NCBI RefSeq assembly: GCF_963678635.1
Contig: NC_087065.1
Location: 7,031,209-7,095,208 of the forward strand
Length of the DNA stretch: 64,000 nucleotides
Origin: Symsagittifera roscoffensis
Lineage: Eukaryota; Xenacoelomorpha; Acoela; Convolutidae
Reading direction: 5' to 3'
How positions within the stretch are numbered: position 1 is the first letter of the stretch; the number at the start of each line of letters is the position of its first letter. Below, piece by piece: positions 1 to 9,114 of this stretch. The notes beneath the pieces were generated by a model. It was not told where the DNA came from. It did no database searches and saw only the letters and a list, made by a program, of their open reading frames with translations. Both the position numbers and the translations under genes were made by a program.

Positions 1-430
1 TGTGTTTTTTGTCCTTGTGTATTTATCTTTTATATTAAGTTTGCTATTCAAAATGTTTATTGTGGGAATATACTTAGTTATAAATGGTATGCCAATGATA
101 TTGTGTTTTATGTCTGTAATGTGAAATGTTTGTTTAAATGGTTTATTTAGTATTTTGTTTTGTTCCATTGTTCTAGTGGGAACAAGGAAAAATTGAATTT
201 TGCCGTAATTTTGCTAATGTTGATCCTTGTGCTGTTGCTAATTTTTTGGCGGTCTTTATAGGAGTTAGGATTGGATGTAACGATTTGATTTCATTCCAGG
301 TAGGGATGTTAGTAAAATTTGATTCTGCCCCTGAATCAATTAAAAATTCTATTTCAAGATCGGGTGGTTGAAATTCTTTACTTTTTGGGCTTTCTAGAGA
401 AATGGGATTGTCCAAATTTTTTCTGTTGGC
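1..430 (-). pseudogene. retropepsin-like aspartic protease of retroelement RE1, frameshifted
   Basis: Protease domain of a Ty3/gypsy-like polyprotein, which would cleave Gag-Pol during particle maturation. The catalytic loop reads FLIDSGAESNF (DSGA, the retropepsin active-site motif) at about 300-340. The second half of the domain is in another frame at about 1-180 and contains NIIGIPF, the hydrophobic-Gly motif of the flap side. A frameshift near 180 therefore breaks the domain. A second frame break lies near 400, where the linker from Gag changes frame. The gene follows gag with a linker of roughly 200 bases and continues off the left edge, where reverse transcriptase is expected. Three further copies of this domain occur at 21.4-21.9, 23.2-23.5 and 24.5-24.8 kb. 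The family is clear; inactivity is inferred from the breaks. Confidence 0.8.
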
Positions 431-615
431 TGTTCTTTTTGTATATTTTGGTAAACTTGATTTGTACTTGAGCGTTGTTTTTCGTTATTGACTACTGTAT
501 TTATTTCATTTACATTCTGTTCAACTGATACATCGTTTCTTATGGGTCTAGTATAGTAGTCTTGAAGAAGTTCCGATTGATTCTCGTAAATGTGTGAACT
601 AAAGGGTTGTTCGTA

Positions 616-999
616 TTAAATGGGTTCGTAGTCGTTTTCGAGTGTAATCATATTAACTGAGATAGTGTTATTTGTATCACTTTCGCTGTCTGTTGATTCA
701 CAATTAATGTGGTTTAATTTTGGTTCGGTACTCTCTGTGTTATCAATACCAGGGGGATCTGAAGTTGTTTCTTCAGTTGCTTGTACCTGATTAATTTGTC
801 GCCGATGTTTCGGTGTGTTACTTCTATATTTGTGTTGGGAATCAGGGTAACGATTGTTGTTTCGGTAAGGGGATTGAGAATAATTTCTTCGATTGTCATA
901 ATTGGGGTTCCTATTTTGTGAGTTGTTTCGTGACTTATAATAGTTATTGTTGTTGTTTCCTTGATATTTAGATCTGCTGAGGAATTGTTTCTTGATCAA
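616..999 (-). CDS. gag: C-terminal Gag tail of RE1, basic Arg/Asn/Ser-rich then acidic
   Basis: This 127-residue frame continues the Arg/Asn/Ser/Tyr-rich tail of the Gag ORF upstream and ends in an acidic stretch rich in Glu, Ser, Thr and Asp. It overlaps the end of the main gag frame by a few bases in the -1 direction. I see no canonical heptameric slippery site at the junction, so a simple indel is as likely as programmed frameshifting. The same tail composition recurs in RE3 at 23.8-24.06 and 25.1-25.33 kb. Its probable role is nucleic-acid binding during packaging, inferred from composition and position after the CCHC knuckle. Confidence 0.6.
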   Translation of the reverse strand: MIKKQFLSRSKYQGNNNNNYYKSRNNSQNRNPNYDNRRNYSQSPYRNNNRYPDSQHKYRSNTPKHRRQINQVQATEETTSDPPGIDNTESTEPKLNHINCESTDSESDTNNTISVNMITLENDYEPI

Positions 1000-2390
1000 T
1001 TGGTTTGGTAACGTTGATTTCTGTTGTTTGAATAACTTCTATTTCTGTTATTTGAGTATTTTCTATTTCTATTGTATGATGAATTACGTAATCTATCGTT
1101 TGAATAGTGTCTAATCCTAGAATTTGAATGAGAACTGGTGTCAAAAATTTCTGTTCTGTTTGAATTTGATCGTGAATAGTTGTTTCTATATTGGTTATTT
1201 TGGCTATTTGATCGACTATATCTATTTTGTGAGAAATTTCGTGAATTTCGTTGTTCTGCTGATCTACCTCTATAATTAGAGTTATAGGGTGATTGGTTTC
1301 TTGAGTAATTTGAATTATTTGGGAGTGGTTTACCAGAGCTGTTTTTTCTATGTATATTTTTGTTTGGTAATTTTTGATCCTTTTTCATGTATTGATAGAA
1401 TGATTTATTTGGTTCTTTGTACTTTTGCGGTTTGCTCTGGTTATCTTGTTGTTTTTGTCTACATTCGGCAATGCTGTGTTCGTATCTTCGGCAATAATTA
1501 CACCATTTCTTGAAAGATGGTTTACCTTGGAAATTGGGATTTTTCTCATATATGTTCAAAATTTCAGTAATTTTTTCAGTTAGGTCTACATCTAAATCGT
1601 GTATGTTGTTTATATGTGTAGTATTTGTTTCGATTCTATTAACGTATTGTAGTTTAAGATTTTCTCTTTCTTCGAGTTTCATTGTGATTTCTGCTTGTTC
1701 CAGTTTGTCAACTAGTTTTCTGAAATCTAAATCTGGTTCTCGAATTGATGAGGGATGTGATGCTCTCTTTTTTATAGCTATTTTTCTTAATTGGGGTGTT
1801 AGAGTCATCATTAAATATTCTGTCATTTTCGTGTTTTTATAATCATGAGTGTTCAGTGAAAATGCTTTTCGAGCTAGTGTTTCGATTCTAACTGCTAATT
1901 GTTTGGTTGTTTCGTTTGGTAGTCTGCGATTTCCATTGCATAAAACTCTTTGGTGTTGTTTATTTTTTTCAGAATCAAACGTTTTTGAAAATTCTTGTGT
2001 AAATCTTTTCCAATTTGTTTTTATGTCTATTGGTAAAACTGAAAACCATTTCTGAGCTGCGCCATCAAGTGTTGTTTGGATTAACGCTGTGCGTCTATTT
2101 ATCCAATTTTGATGGAGTGTTGTAGTAATTGGTTCAGGTCCGATATTTAAAATTAAATTTGCTGTGACTGCATTTAAATAGTCTTCTACAGAATATTCAG
2201 GGTCTGTGCCTGTGAAAACCATTAATGGTTTATTTGATGTTTTTGATGATCCACCCATGAGGTATGGATTCATAATCATTTGTAGTGAGTCTGCGGCATT
2301 TGGCATTTGTGAAACATTTGTCAGTTGATTTTTTGTTATTTCATGTTGTTGCAAATAATATGGTAGTGGTATTTCATTTTACATTTGCGT
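996..2390 (-). CDS. gag: Gag polyprotein of retroelement RE1
   Basis: Structural capsid/nucleocapsid protein of a Ty3/gypsy-like LTR retroelement. The frame is open for more than 450 codons, starting after a TAA near 2,390; the first in-frame Met is in the segment VSQMPNAADS, so the exact start is uncertain. Residues about 60-230 look like a retroelement capsid domain, with the conserved pattern DGAAQKWFSVLP followed by W..F...F...F. A CCHC zinc knuckle, C-x2-C-x4-H-x4-C (CNYCRRYEHSIAEC), lies at about 1,459-1,505, followed by a long Lys/Arg/Asn/Ser-rich basic tail. The RE3 gag at 25.3-26.2 kb matches it, including the knuckle. It is the longest intact frame in the window, which suggests RE1 is the youngest copy here. 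Confidence 0.85.
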
Positions 2391-2711
2391 TGGTTGATAA
2401 TAATCAGTATTTGCTGAGTTTTGTGAGTAAAAATATTATTTTGAGGTTCATGATTTGATCTAGATTGTCGCATATGTTGTTTTCGTGTATATGGTTCAAA
2501 AAAATCTGGTTGATTTATGTGATAAGAGTAGAGTCTTTGGTTTTGAAAATTTTGTTGATGGTTTGGGTCATGAAAATCGTCATCGTCTGATGAATGATAA
2601 TTAGGTGTATAGTAAGGTGTTTTTTGTTAATTTTGGTATGGCTGTTTACTATTTTTATTCTGTTGAAAAAATGGATAGTTTTCTTTTGGGTCTGTTGGAA
2701 TTCGTGGGTTA
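2391..2711 (-). other. degraded spacer between accessory ORF C and gag in RE1
   Basis: A 66-residue minus-strand frame (2,515-2,715) rich in Thr, Ile, His and Lys overlaps the end of the upstream accessory ORF by a few bases. It probably continues that ORF after a frame break. The corresponding stretch in RE3 (26.2-26.6 kb) is also AT-rich and broken. No domain is recognised. Confidence 0.4.
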
Positions 2712-3418
2712 TCATTGAAATTTACAAAATTTGATGTTTGTTGTTGGATATTTTTGTCGTTGTGGAAATGAACAATTATGCGGGTTTGTACGAGGAGATT
2801 TAGATATTTTTGATCTATTTACGTAGTTATAATTGTGTTCTGCAAAATTACTTCTTGTGAAAATTCTTTGTTTTTGTGATGGTTTCGTCATTGGTATAAA
2901 TGTTTGGTAATCCATTTGTGAATATTTTGGAGCAACCGAGGGTTCAACTGTAGATTTCAATGTTACTTGAGGTAATATTGGAGTCTTTGATTTTAGCGTT
3001 GTAAGGTTTGGATGTATTGGTGAAATACTTTGTTGTGTAGTTGTTACAATTGTTTCAAATATTTCTTCATTTTTAAAATGTGATGGTGTTTGAATATCTT
3101 GTTGTGTAAGATTTCTAGTTCCATTTAAGTTTTCTTGTTGTACAAGAGTTGAATTATAGTTCAAAGGTGTTGCATCTATTGTAAGTGGAATTACTTTTAC
3201 ATAATCTTTGTGAATAGTTTTTGTACTAATTGCTTGACTTGAGATGTCTATTGGAATGTTCAGAAATAATGGATGAGACCATTCAGGGTCCCAGATGTAA
3301 TCTAATTGTTCGGCAATGACAGTGTCATCAATTGTACTTTGGGGTCTAAAATTTTTTCTTGCTTGTGCAATTAAATCTATATTGTGGGTAAAATAGTCAC
3401 ATTTAGTGAAATTTCATT
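2712..3418 (-). CDS. accessory ORF C of RE1, upstream of gag
   Basis: Open for about 235 codons after a TGA at about 3,419; no Met is needed if this is the downstream part of a frameshifted ORF. The N-terminal half is the better conserved: the motif WDPEW and the surrounding AQARKNF....DYIWDPEW segment recur in RE3 at about 27.1-27.2 kb. The C-terminal half is Thr/Gln/Pro/Ser-rich and low in complexity, ending in a short basic stretch. I do not recognise a family. Its place between the leader and gag, and its retention in a second copy, argue for a protein of the element rather than chance. Confidence 0.55.
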
Positions 3419-3650
3419 GTTTGGAAAATTTTCACGGATTGTGTTTGAAAACGCTGAGAATGCGGCAATTTCATTTCTTACATTTGTGTGTCTTGATCTT
3501 TGAACCGGTGATGTGCTTTCGGTTTCTGTTCTTTCTAGTATAGATATATAATTATTTATTATTGCAAAAACATCGTTAGTGAAAATTGAATTTGCTCTCT
3601 GTGAATTTTGATGTTGTATGTTTTTAATGTATTATGTGAATACTTTTGAA
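3419..3650 (-). pseudogene. N-terminal part of accessory ORF C, out of frame
   Basis: In another minus-strand frame this stretch encodes a segment matching the 68-residue RE3 ORF at 27,306-27,512. Both contain IQHQNSQ/INQHQNSQ-like and ANSIFT/ANVVFT-like cores followed by ISILE and SRH..VR. The sequence passes into the accessory ORF C frame at about 3,415, so a single frameshift separates them. Only comparison of the two copies shows the join; no function is recognised. Confidence 0.45.
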
Positions 3651-3652
3651 AA

Positions 3653-3961
3653 TTATATATCGACATCATCTGTTTGGATAACATATTTGCCATGAAATGT
3701 ACTTGCTGTACTGAGTTCTATGGTGTAAATTCCATTTTGTTGTGTTAAGTTACATATTCCTTTTATATAATGATCGACAACTTGTCTTTTGATTTTTATT
3801 TCTGGGAATTCTGCTTTACATGGGCTATTTCCTTGTTCAAACATATTTGCGATTAGATTATGGCAAAATTGTATTTGTCCTCTGTCTTCAGTGAGTGAAA
3901 TGATGATAAATGGGAAAACAGAGTCTTCGTCTGGACTTTCGTCACTTGGGCTTTGACTCAT
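3653..3961 (-). CDS. accessory ORF B of RE1 (102 aa)
   Basis: Starts with ATG at 3,961 and ends at 3,653. The N-terminus is short and acidic (Ser/Asp/Glu/Pro), followed by a mixed beta-type sequence: FPFIIISLTEDRGQIQFCHN, then a Lys-rich segment and a Thr/Ser-rich end. RE3 carries a shorter homologue at 27,649-27,840 with a similar QFCHNLI-like core (QLCQNLI). I recognise no domain. The neighbours are accessory ORF A (upstream, 140 bases away) and ORF C (downstream). Confidence 0.55.
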   Translation of the reverse strand: MSQSPSDESPDEDSVFPFIIISLTEDRGQIQFCHNLIANMFEQGNSPCKAEFPEIKIKRQVVDHYIKGICNLTQQNGIYTIELSTASTFHGKYVIQTDDVDI

Positions 3962-4100
3962 TTTTTCGTTTTATGACTGTCAGTGCGTAATGTTCAATGC
4001 GTCTTATTGGTTGATTCCAACTGTATAAACGTACTGGTTCATTTGTGCATATCTTTTTTATTCTTCTTTTTCCTTGTTTTGATGAATGTGATGTAGCTTC

Positions 4101-4403
4101 TCAATCGGAAAAGTATAATTGATCATGAACTGGGTGGTTTTTATTTACTGTTTCTTTTAGTTTGTAAAGTGCATCTAAATTGCTGACTTCTGATTCAGAG
4201 ACTGCGTTTCTACGTTTTGAAAATCTTTTTCGTGTAATTTGTCTTTGCTTACTTAAAATTTTTCTTTTTTCTGTTTGACGTTTTGTGCGAGTATATCCGA
4301 TTGTTTGTTTGTGCGGTGTAATCACAAGATCGTATGTTTCGTTATTTATTTTACAATTGTGTAGTACGATTGTTTGTATATTTCCTAAATTGTTCAGTGA
4401 CAT
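4101..4403 (-). CDS. accessory ORF A of RE1 (100 aa), first ORF after the leader
   Basis: Starts with ATG at 4,403 directly after the leader/LTR-like block. The centre is strongly basic, with runs of Lys/Arg (KRQTEKRKILSKQRQITRKR), which suggests nucleic-acid or nuclear targeting by composition only. Homologous DNA lies after the leader in RE2 (plus strand, 7,383-7,790) and RE3 (minus strand, about 27.86-28.25 kb), with the same surroundings of the start codon. No family is recognised. Retention of the ORF position in all three copies is the best evidence that it is real. Confidence 0.6.
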   Translation of the reverse strand: MSLNNLGNIQTIVLHNCKINNETYDLVITPHKQTIGYTRTKRQTEKRKILSKQRQITRKRFSKRRNAVSESEVSNLDALYKLKETVNKNHPVHDQLYFSD

Positions 4404-4419
4404 AAAGTTTAAGATGAAG

Positions 4420-5540
4420 GGTGCAAGGTTGTTATTGGTGATTTTAAAATCCTAGACTGTTAGTCCTTACGATTTTTTGGTTAGCCTAACTTGAGTCTTT
4501 ATGTAGGGTTGGAGAGAAAAGTATATATCGATTCCGAAGAATGATTGTTACTTTCTCGGGACTATTCTAATTTAAGGTGTTAACTTACTTAATCTTACTT
4601 AGGGGTAGTGATTGTGTTCAAGGGTTGGAGAATAGTAAATCGATCCACAAGATTCAGGTATAATTAGAACACAGGTAGTTCGTTAGATACTATTTTTATA
4701 CTTACTAAGATTTAAGATTTAGCCTGGGTCAGGTAAGAGGGGGGATTAAGTGAAGGATGAATAACCGAAGTTCTTCATTGTTTAGCTTAATTTGAATAGT
4801 TAGTGTGATTGAAAAATTTCTATTAGTCCTGGGTCTTTGAAAGGGTTGGGTAGTGAATCGATGTTTGAGTTCGTTAGCTTTTGCCGCACGACCGTGAAAC
4901 TTAATGGTAAGTTCCTTGGTAGTCGTAGATAGTCTCGTGTCCGAGGTCTTCTTCCAATGCCTGGTAGTTCTAGTATTTTGCGGAATAGCGGTTCTGATCT
5001 ATTGAGTCATAGAGACATTTCAATTAGATTATTATCATGTAACATTTTTGATAAAACTTTTGTCTAATTCTAATCTATCTGTTAGTTCTAAGCCAATTTG
5101 TTTTTTAAGGTCTTGATCGAGACTTATGGTCGCACCGGACTTATATTCTAGGTTTAACTCATAGAGTAATTTCGGATAGGGTACACCGTCTGCTCGTCAC
5201 GCTATCTTATTTTCGGCCGGATAGATTCGTGCAAATTCTTAGTCTAATACCGATCCTAATCTTACTCTTATATCTACTAGTCTCAGGGTGTTTAACTAGT
5301 CTCTGCTAGGCTCAAAAGATCTAGAGTATACTGGCTTATTGCGATTGCTAAAGTTCTCTTGGAGAGGTAACTAATTTCTAAGTTAAATTAAAATCTCTCT
5401 GGTGCTGAAATTACAAGTAATTTCAGCACTTACAAATAAGTGGGTTGTTAGTTGGATGGATCGTGATTGGTTAAAATTAAATACTTTATAGAGATAAAAT
5501 ATCAGATTTATAACCAATAATGAATTTAGTTTATTTATGG
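4420..5540 (-). mobile_element. leader/LTR-like 5' region of RE1
   Basis: Non-coding block upstream (in minus-strand sense) of the RE1 ORFs. Its outer part (about 5,090-5,540) and inner part (4,420-5,000) recur in the same orientation at 28,290-29,500, and inverted at 5,760-7,380. Shared marks are the stretches around TAGTCCTTACG, AGCCTGGGTCA, ACACCGTCTGCTCGTCACGC and GGATC.TGATTGG. The repetition and placement before the first ORF fit an LTR plus leader. The LTR ends and a primer-binding site could not be defined. Confidence 0.6.
5402..5429. repeat. perfect 13-bp hairpin in the RE1 LTR-like block
   Basis: GTGCTGAAATTAC and its exact reverse complement are separated by two A residues. At the matching place in the 29.3-kb copy, a different sequence (CTGACGCTATAA / TTATAGTGTCAG, 29,356-29,386) also pairs, with one G-U type mismatch. 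A terminator/polyadenylation or packaging stem is possible but unproven. Confidence 0.6.
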
Positions 5541-5759
5541 TTCCAATAGAATGATAAAGATAAAGAATGATAAAGAATTAATTGTTTTTTAAACTGCTAT
5601 CCTATAATAATAGTTTGCTTCATTTTTTGATATTTTGTTTAGATTATAAAGCTCATACCAGACGCATGAGTAAACTTCCAGCGGAAAAGTTCATAGTCAA
5701 CATGATTTTTATCAACAACAAGTTTTTAACTATACTGTAATCAGTTCAAAATAAGTATT
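5541..5759. other. centre of the RE1/RE2 palindrome
   Basis: AT-rich stretch between the two inverted leader blocks. I see no ORF, terminal repeat or target duplication in it. Confidence 0.4.
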
Positions 5760-7380
5760 TATTATATCCTATTATAATATGTGATCCATAACTAACACTT
5801 ACATTAAATTGTAAGGCTGAAACTACTTATAGAAGAGAATAAATTTAAATCAGCAAATAGTTGCTCTTCCTCAGAACAGTTCTTGGTATCTAGCTTCGCA
5901 AACACCAGTACACACTAGATCTATTGAGGGAGGAGATATAAGAGTAAGATCAATATTGGTTTTGGACTAAGAAGTCGCACGAACCTATCCGGCCGAAAAT
6001 AAGATAGCGTGACGATCAGACGGTGTACTTTATCCAAAATTACTCTATGAGTGAGCCACCCCGGACATAAACTCATCTGGTGCGACCGAGATTCTCGAAC
6101 AGGCCTCTACATATTTAGATTTAGCAAACACTAAATCGAAATAAGATTCAAAACAAACCACAAAATGTTAAGAGTATTGAAAAATGACCTCCGCGTCTAA
6201 CTTAGTCGAATCAATACCAACAATTATTCACGCTTACAACCAAGAACCAGGTCAGAGCCCGAACAGCGGACCGAGTTTCTACGTCGTGAAACAAAAAAGC
6301 AGACTGCAACGATTATTTCGCTACAAAGATATCAATGCAGTACATTATCATTCACTAAAATGAAAACAAATATTTGGAGCAGTAAGATTCATTTCCAAGA
6401 TGTATGTCTCTCAATGATCTGTAAACTGTAGTAGTATATTACCAAGCAGATTTAGATCAGTCGTTTACTCTATTTAATCTGCATTAATCTAAAAATCATT
6501 AGAAATTTGAAACTAACTGAAAAAAAACAATTCTTAGTACCTTAATTAGTTTTACCAAAAAAAATAAAAACTCCCTTGCTTTTCAAGGATTTCAGTCATC
6601 TTTAATTTTGCTTCTTTGTTTTTTCATCTGAAACGTAGCGCATAATTACTCACAAAGCTAAATCATCAGAACTTTACACTCTAAGCTTTCCTTAAATCTT
6701 TAATTTTCAATTTAAATCTTGTCAAGGCCTATCCTTGTTTTAATTCAACCAATAAATTCTTTAAGCCCGATCATCAAGGTTATCCTTGGATCTTTAAAAC
6801 TTTATTTCAATTTTGATTTTAAATCAAAATAAATAAAATTCTTGATCATCACGGATTTCCATGGATCAATTAGAACAATTTTGTTCCCCCACTGCTTGGT
6901 ACAGGTGTTCAACGACCTTAAACGTCGATTCATTCTACAACCTTTACGAATGACCCAGGACTATTTGAAAAATTTCAATTAACTAACCATTTCAATTAAG
7001 ATAAACAGTGAAGAATTTCCGTTACTCAACCTTCACTTGAGCCCCTCCTCTAATAGACCTTGGCTAAAACATTCCTTAAAATTAGTCAGACTTAAAATAG
7101 TATCCAACGTTCTACTTGTGCTCTTATCATACTGGAACCTTGTGAATTGATTAACTATCCCCCAATCCTTGATCACAAAGCAAAACCCTATGTAAAAATA
7201 AGTTTTCTTATAAAACTTAACCACTCGAGAAAGTATGAAACTATTCTAACGAGTCGATATACTCTCTCTCCGACAATCTATCCCCCAGGATTAAAAAAAA
7301 CCTGCAAAACTTCTAAGGAATTACAATTTAGGAAACAGAAAACCTAACCCTTGGACTTTGCACCCATCATTATAACACAA
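5760..7380 (+). mobile_element. leader/LTR-like 5' region of RE2, inverted relative to RE1
   Basis: Read in reverse, this block reproduces the RE1 leader. Examples are the segment at about 5,880-6,120 (GATAGCGTGACGATCAGACG, CTCATCTGGTGCGACCGAG) and 6,890-7,380 (GAATGACCCAGG, CAACCTTCACTTGAGCC, CCTAACCCTTGGACTTTGCA). It contains extra AT-rich sequence at about 6,120-6,890 that I could not match confidently. RE1 and RE2 therefore lie head to head. Confidence 0.6.
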
Positions 7381-7382
7381 TG

Positions 7383-7790
7383 TCGAAAGATAATTTATGT
7401 CAAAACATAATTTAGGAAACAAACAAACAATTATACTCCACAACTGTTGAATTACAGGAAAAAGATAGATCTTATAATTACACAGCATAATTAAATAATA
7501 GGATACATTAGATAAACAAGTAAAACAGAAGACAGTAATCTCAAAACAGAAACAAATAATTATGTCAAAAAAATTATCTTGAACACGAAACGCAGTTCCG
7601 GAATCAGACTCAACAACAAAACAACAACTTCAAAATCTTCGAGTTTTAACCCACGACAAAAGTAATTAAGTAGGCAATCAAAGATAATTTTCATAATGAG
7701 AATACACAACAGCATCATCTATAAAAGGTAAATGCAGAATAAAAAATCATATATTCGCAAACCAGTATACAACCAGATTTTGAGCTTCCT
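7383..7790 (+). pseudogene. remnant of accessory ORF A in RE2
   Basis: The DNA starting with ATG near 7,385 matches the start of accessory ORF A of RE1 and RE3 (ACAAACAATTATACTCCACA region). Sequence from about 7,590 to 7,780 matches the reverse of 28,080-27,860 in RE3 closely (CTCAACAACAA, CCACGACAAAAGTAA, CACAACAGCATCATCTATAA). The frame is broken by stops and a small internal duplication. The copy is truncated after this point. Confidence 0.55.
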
Positions 7791-8640
7791 TTTATGGAAA
7801 TTCTATTAAAAAGAGTCATGTCCATTTTAAGAAATTATTACACCAACAAAAAAAATCATTTATGTTATGGCGGTGTATCCATTAAGAGAACCCTTTTAAG
7901 GAATTAAGCCTTCCAAACAAGTTAAAGTATACACAAAAATAATCGCACAAATAAATGACCATAAGTTGTTTGCTGTAAAAGTAAGAAATTTGGCTGATAT
8001 CTCAGGAAGTCTAATTTCAAGCCGGATCACGCAAGATTTTGAAAATTTTTAGGGAACTGAAGGAATAAAAGCTTTGCGAGGGACTTTTTTACGAGCTTGG
8101 GCATCGAGTAGGGGATGACAAGAGTCTTTGACATGGTATTGTACAACTTTTTGATTAATTTCATATTTTCTAGAAAAATTTTTTTTTAACCTAGTCAGAT
8201 GTAATTTAGCCGTAAGTTTGAAGCTTTGATATGCAATATGCGGATCAAAACCAAACTCTTCGATTGAGTAAGTTTACCTAAACAGACCTTTACTTAATCA
8301 GAAAACTCTATTTTGGACGAAAAATTGTGAAAAAGTAAGAAAAACTTGAGGAAAAAGTTTTTTTAAGAGACATTTTTCAAATCATGAAAGAAACCAGTTA
8401 TTAAATCAGTTATAACTATGGTCAAATATTTTAATTTTGTTCTGATTTTCTTTTACGCTGAAAACAATTGCTTTAAGCATTGTATAACTACTGAAAAAAA
8501 AAACATTTTTCTCGAAAAATTCAAAGTAAGTAATAAATCACTGAAAAAATTTTTGGGACTTTCAAATTTCCCACATTGTTTTGGACCCGATAATTATTTC
8601 TTGATTTTGATACTTCGTAGGCCACCCAATTTTTAGTTGC
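7791..8640. other. AT-rich spacer, nothing recognised
   Basis: Short frames only. The boundary between the truncated RE2 and the polymerase element must lie here. I could not identify terminal repeats for either. Confidence 0.4.
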
Positions 8641-9114
8641 CGTCGCAGAAACGAGAAATTGAAGTGTGGAGACTGTGGAAACATGTATGTCAGAGCGCAT
8701 GCAGCTCGACCTCGAAAGAGATGAACTAAAGGAGCTATTTATTGCCCCAATTGTAGGTTTTTCACTTACAATCAGCAAGAAACGAACTATCAAGTGGCCA
8801 TGAAGCATGCTCCATCAATTTTCAAGCAATCAACGGTTAGTTCGTCCTGTGAAAAAGAGTTTCCGAGTTACTACTCTCTCCAGCAACATCGCAGAGAAGA
8901 ACATGGAGCGAAACAACGGACGCCCACCCATACTCTAGCGGACTTGAACAGGATTATGGAGGAGGATGGGGAAGCTGGAGAGAAACTCAAGGATTCTTTG
9001 AGTGCTTGCCACCATTTTCCGAAGGATACGGAGATGGAAATTGGGAGTTATAAGGTATCTAACTTCCAAATGTCAAATTTAGATACTAAAGTTATCAACG
9101 AAAATCTGGATTAA
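8641..9114 (+). pseudogene. zinc-finger N-terminus of a family-B DNA polymerase element
   Basis: The frame is open across 158 codons with one internal TGA near 8,722 and a TAA at 9,112. It shows three finger-like modules: CGDC followed by R.HAAR.RKR; CPNC followed by F.T and ending in MKH; and a third, missing its first Cys, ending CEKEFPSYYSLQQHRREEHG. The third is followed by a linker rich in acidic residues and a CHHF segment. This arrangement is known to me from N-termini of protein-primed family-B polymerases (DNA_pol_B_2) encoded by Polinton/Maverick-like elements in invertebrates. Loss of cysteines plus stops mark it as dead. A minus-strand exon at 37.7 kb has the same first two fingers. 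Confidence 0.65.

Noticed and set aside
996-1005. Programmed -1 frameshift between the two gag frames
   Set aside because: The overlap would suit it, but no X-XXY-YYZ heptamer is visible; an indel is simpler.
1289-2055. Three plus-strand frames opposite gag
   Set aside because: Cys/Phe/Val-rich antisense shadows of the gag ORF, which has a zinc knuckle and a homologue in RE3.
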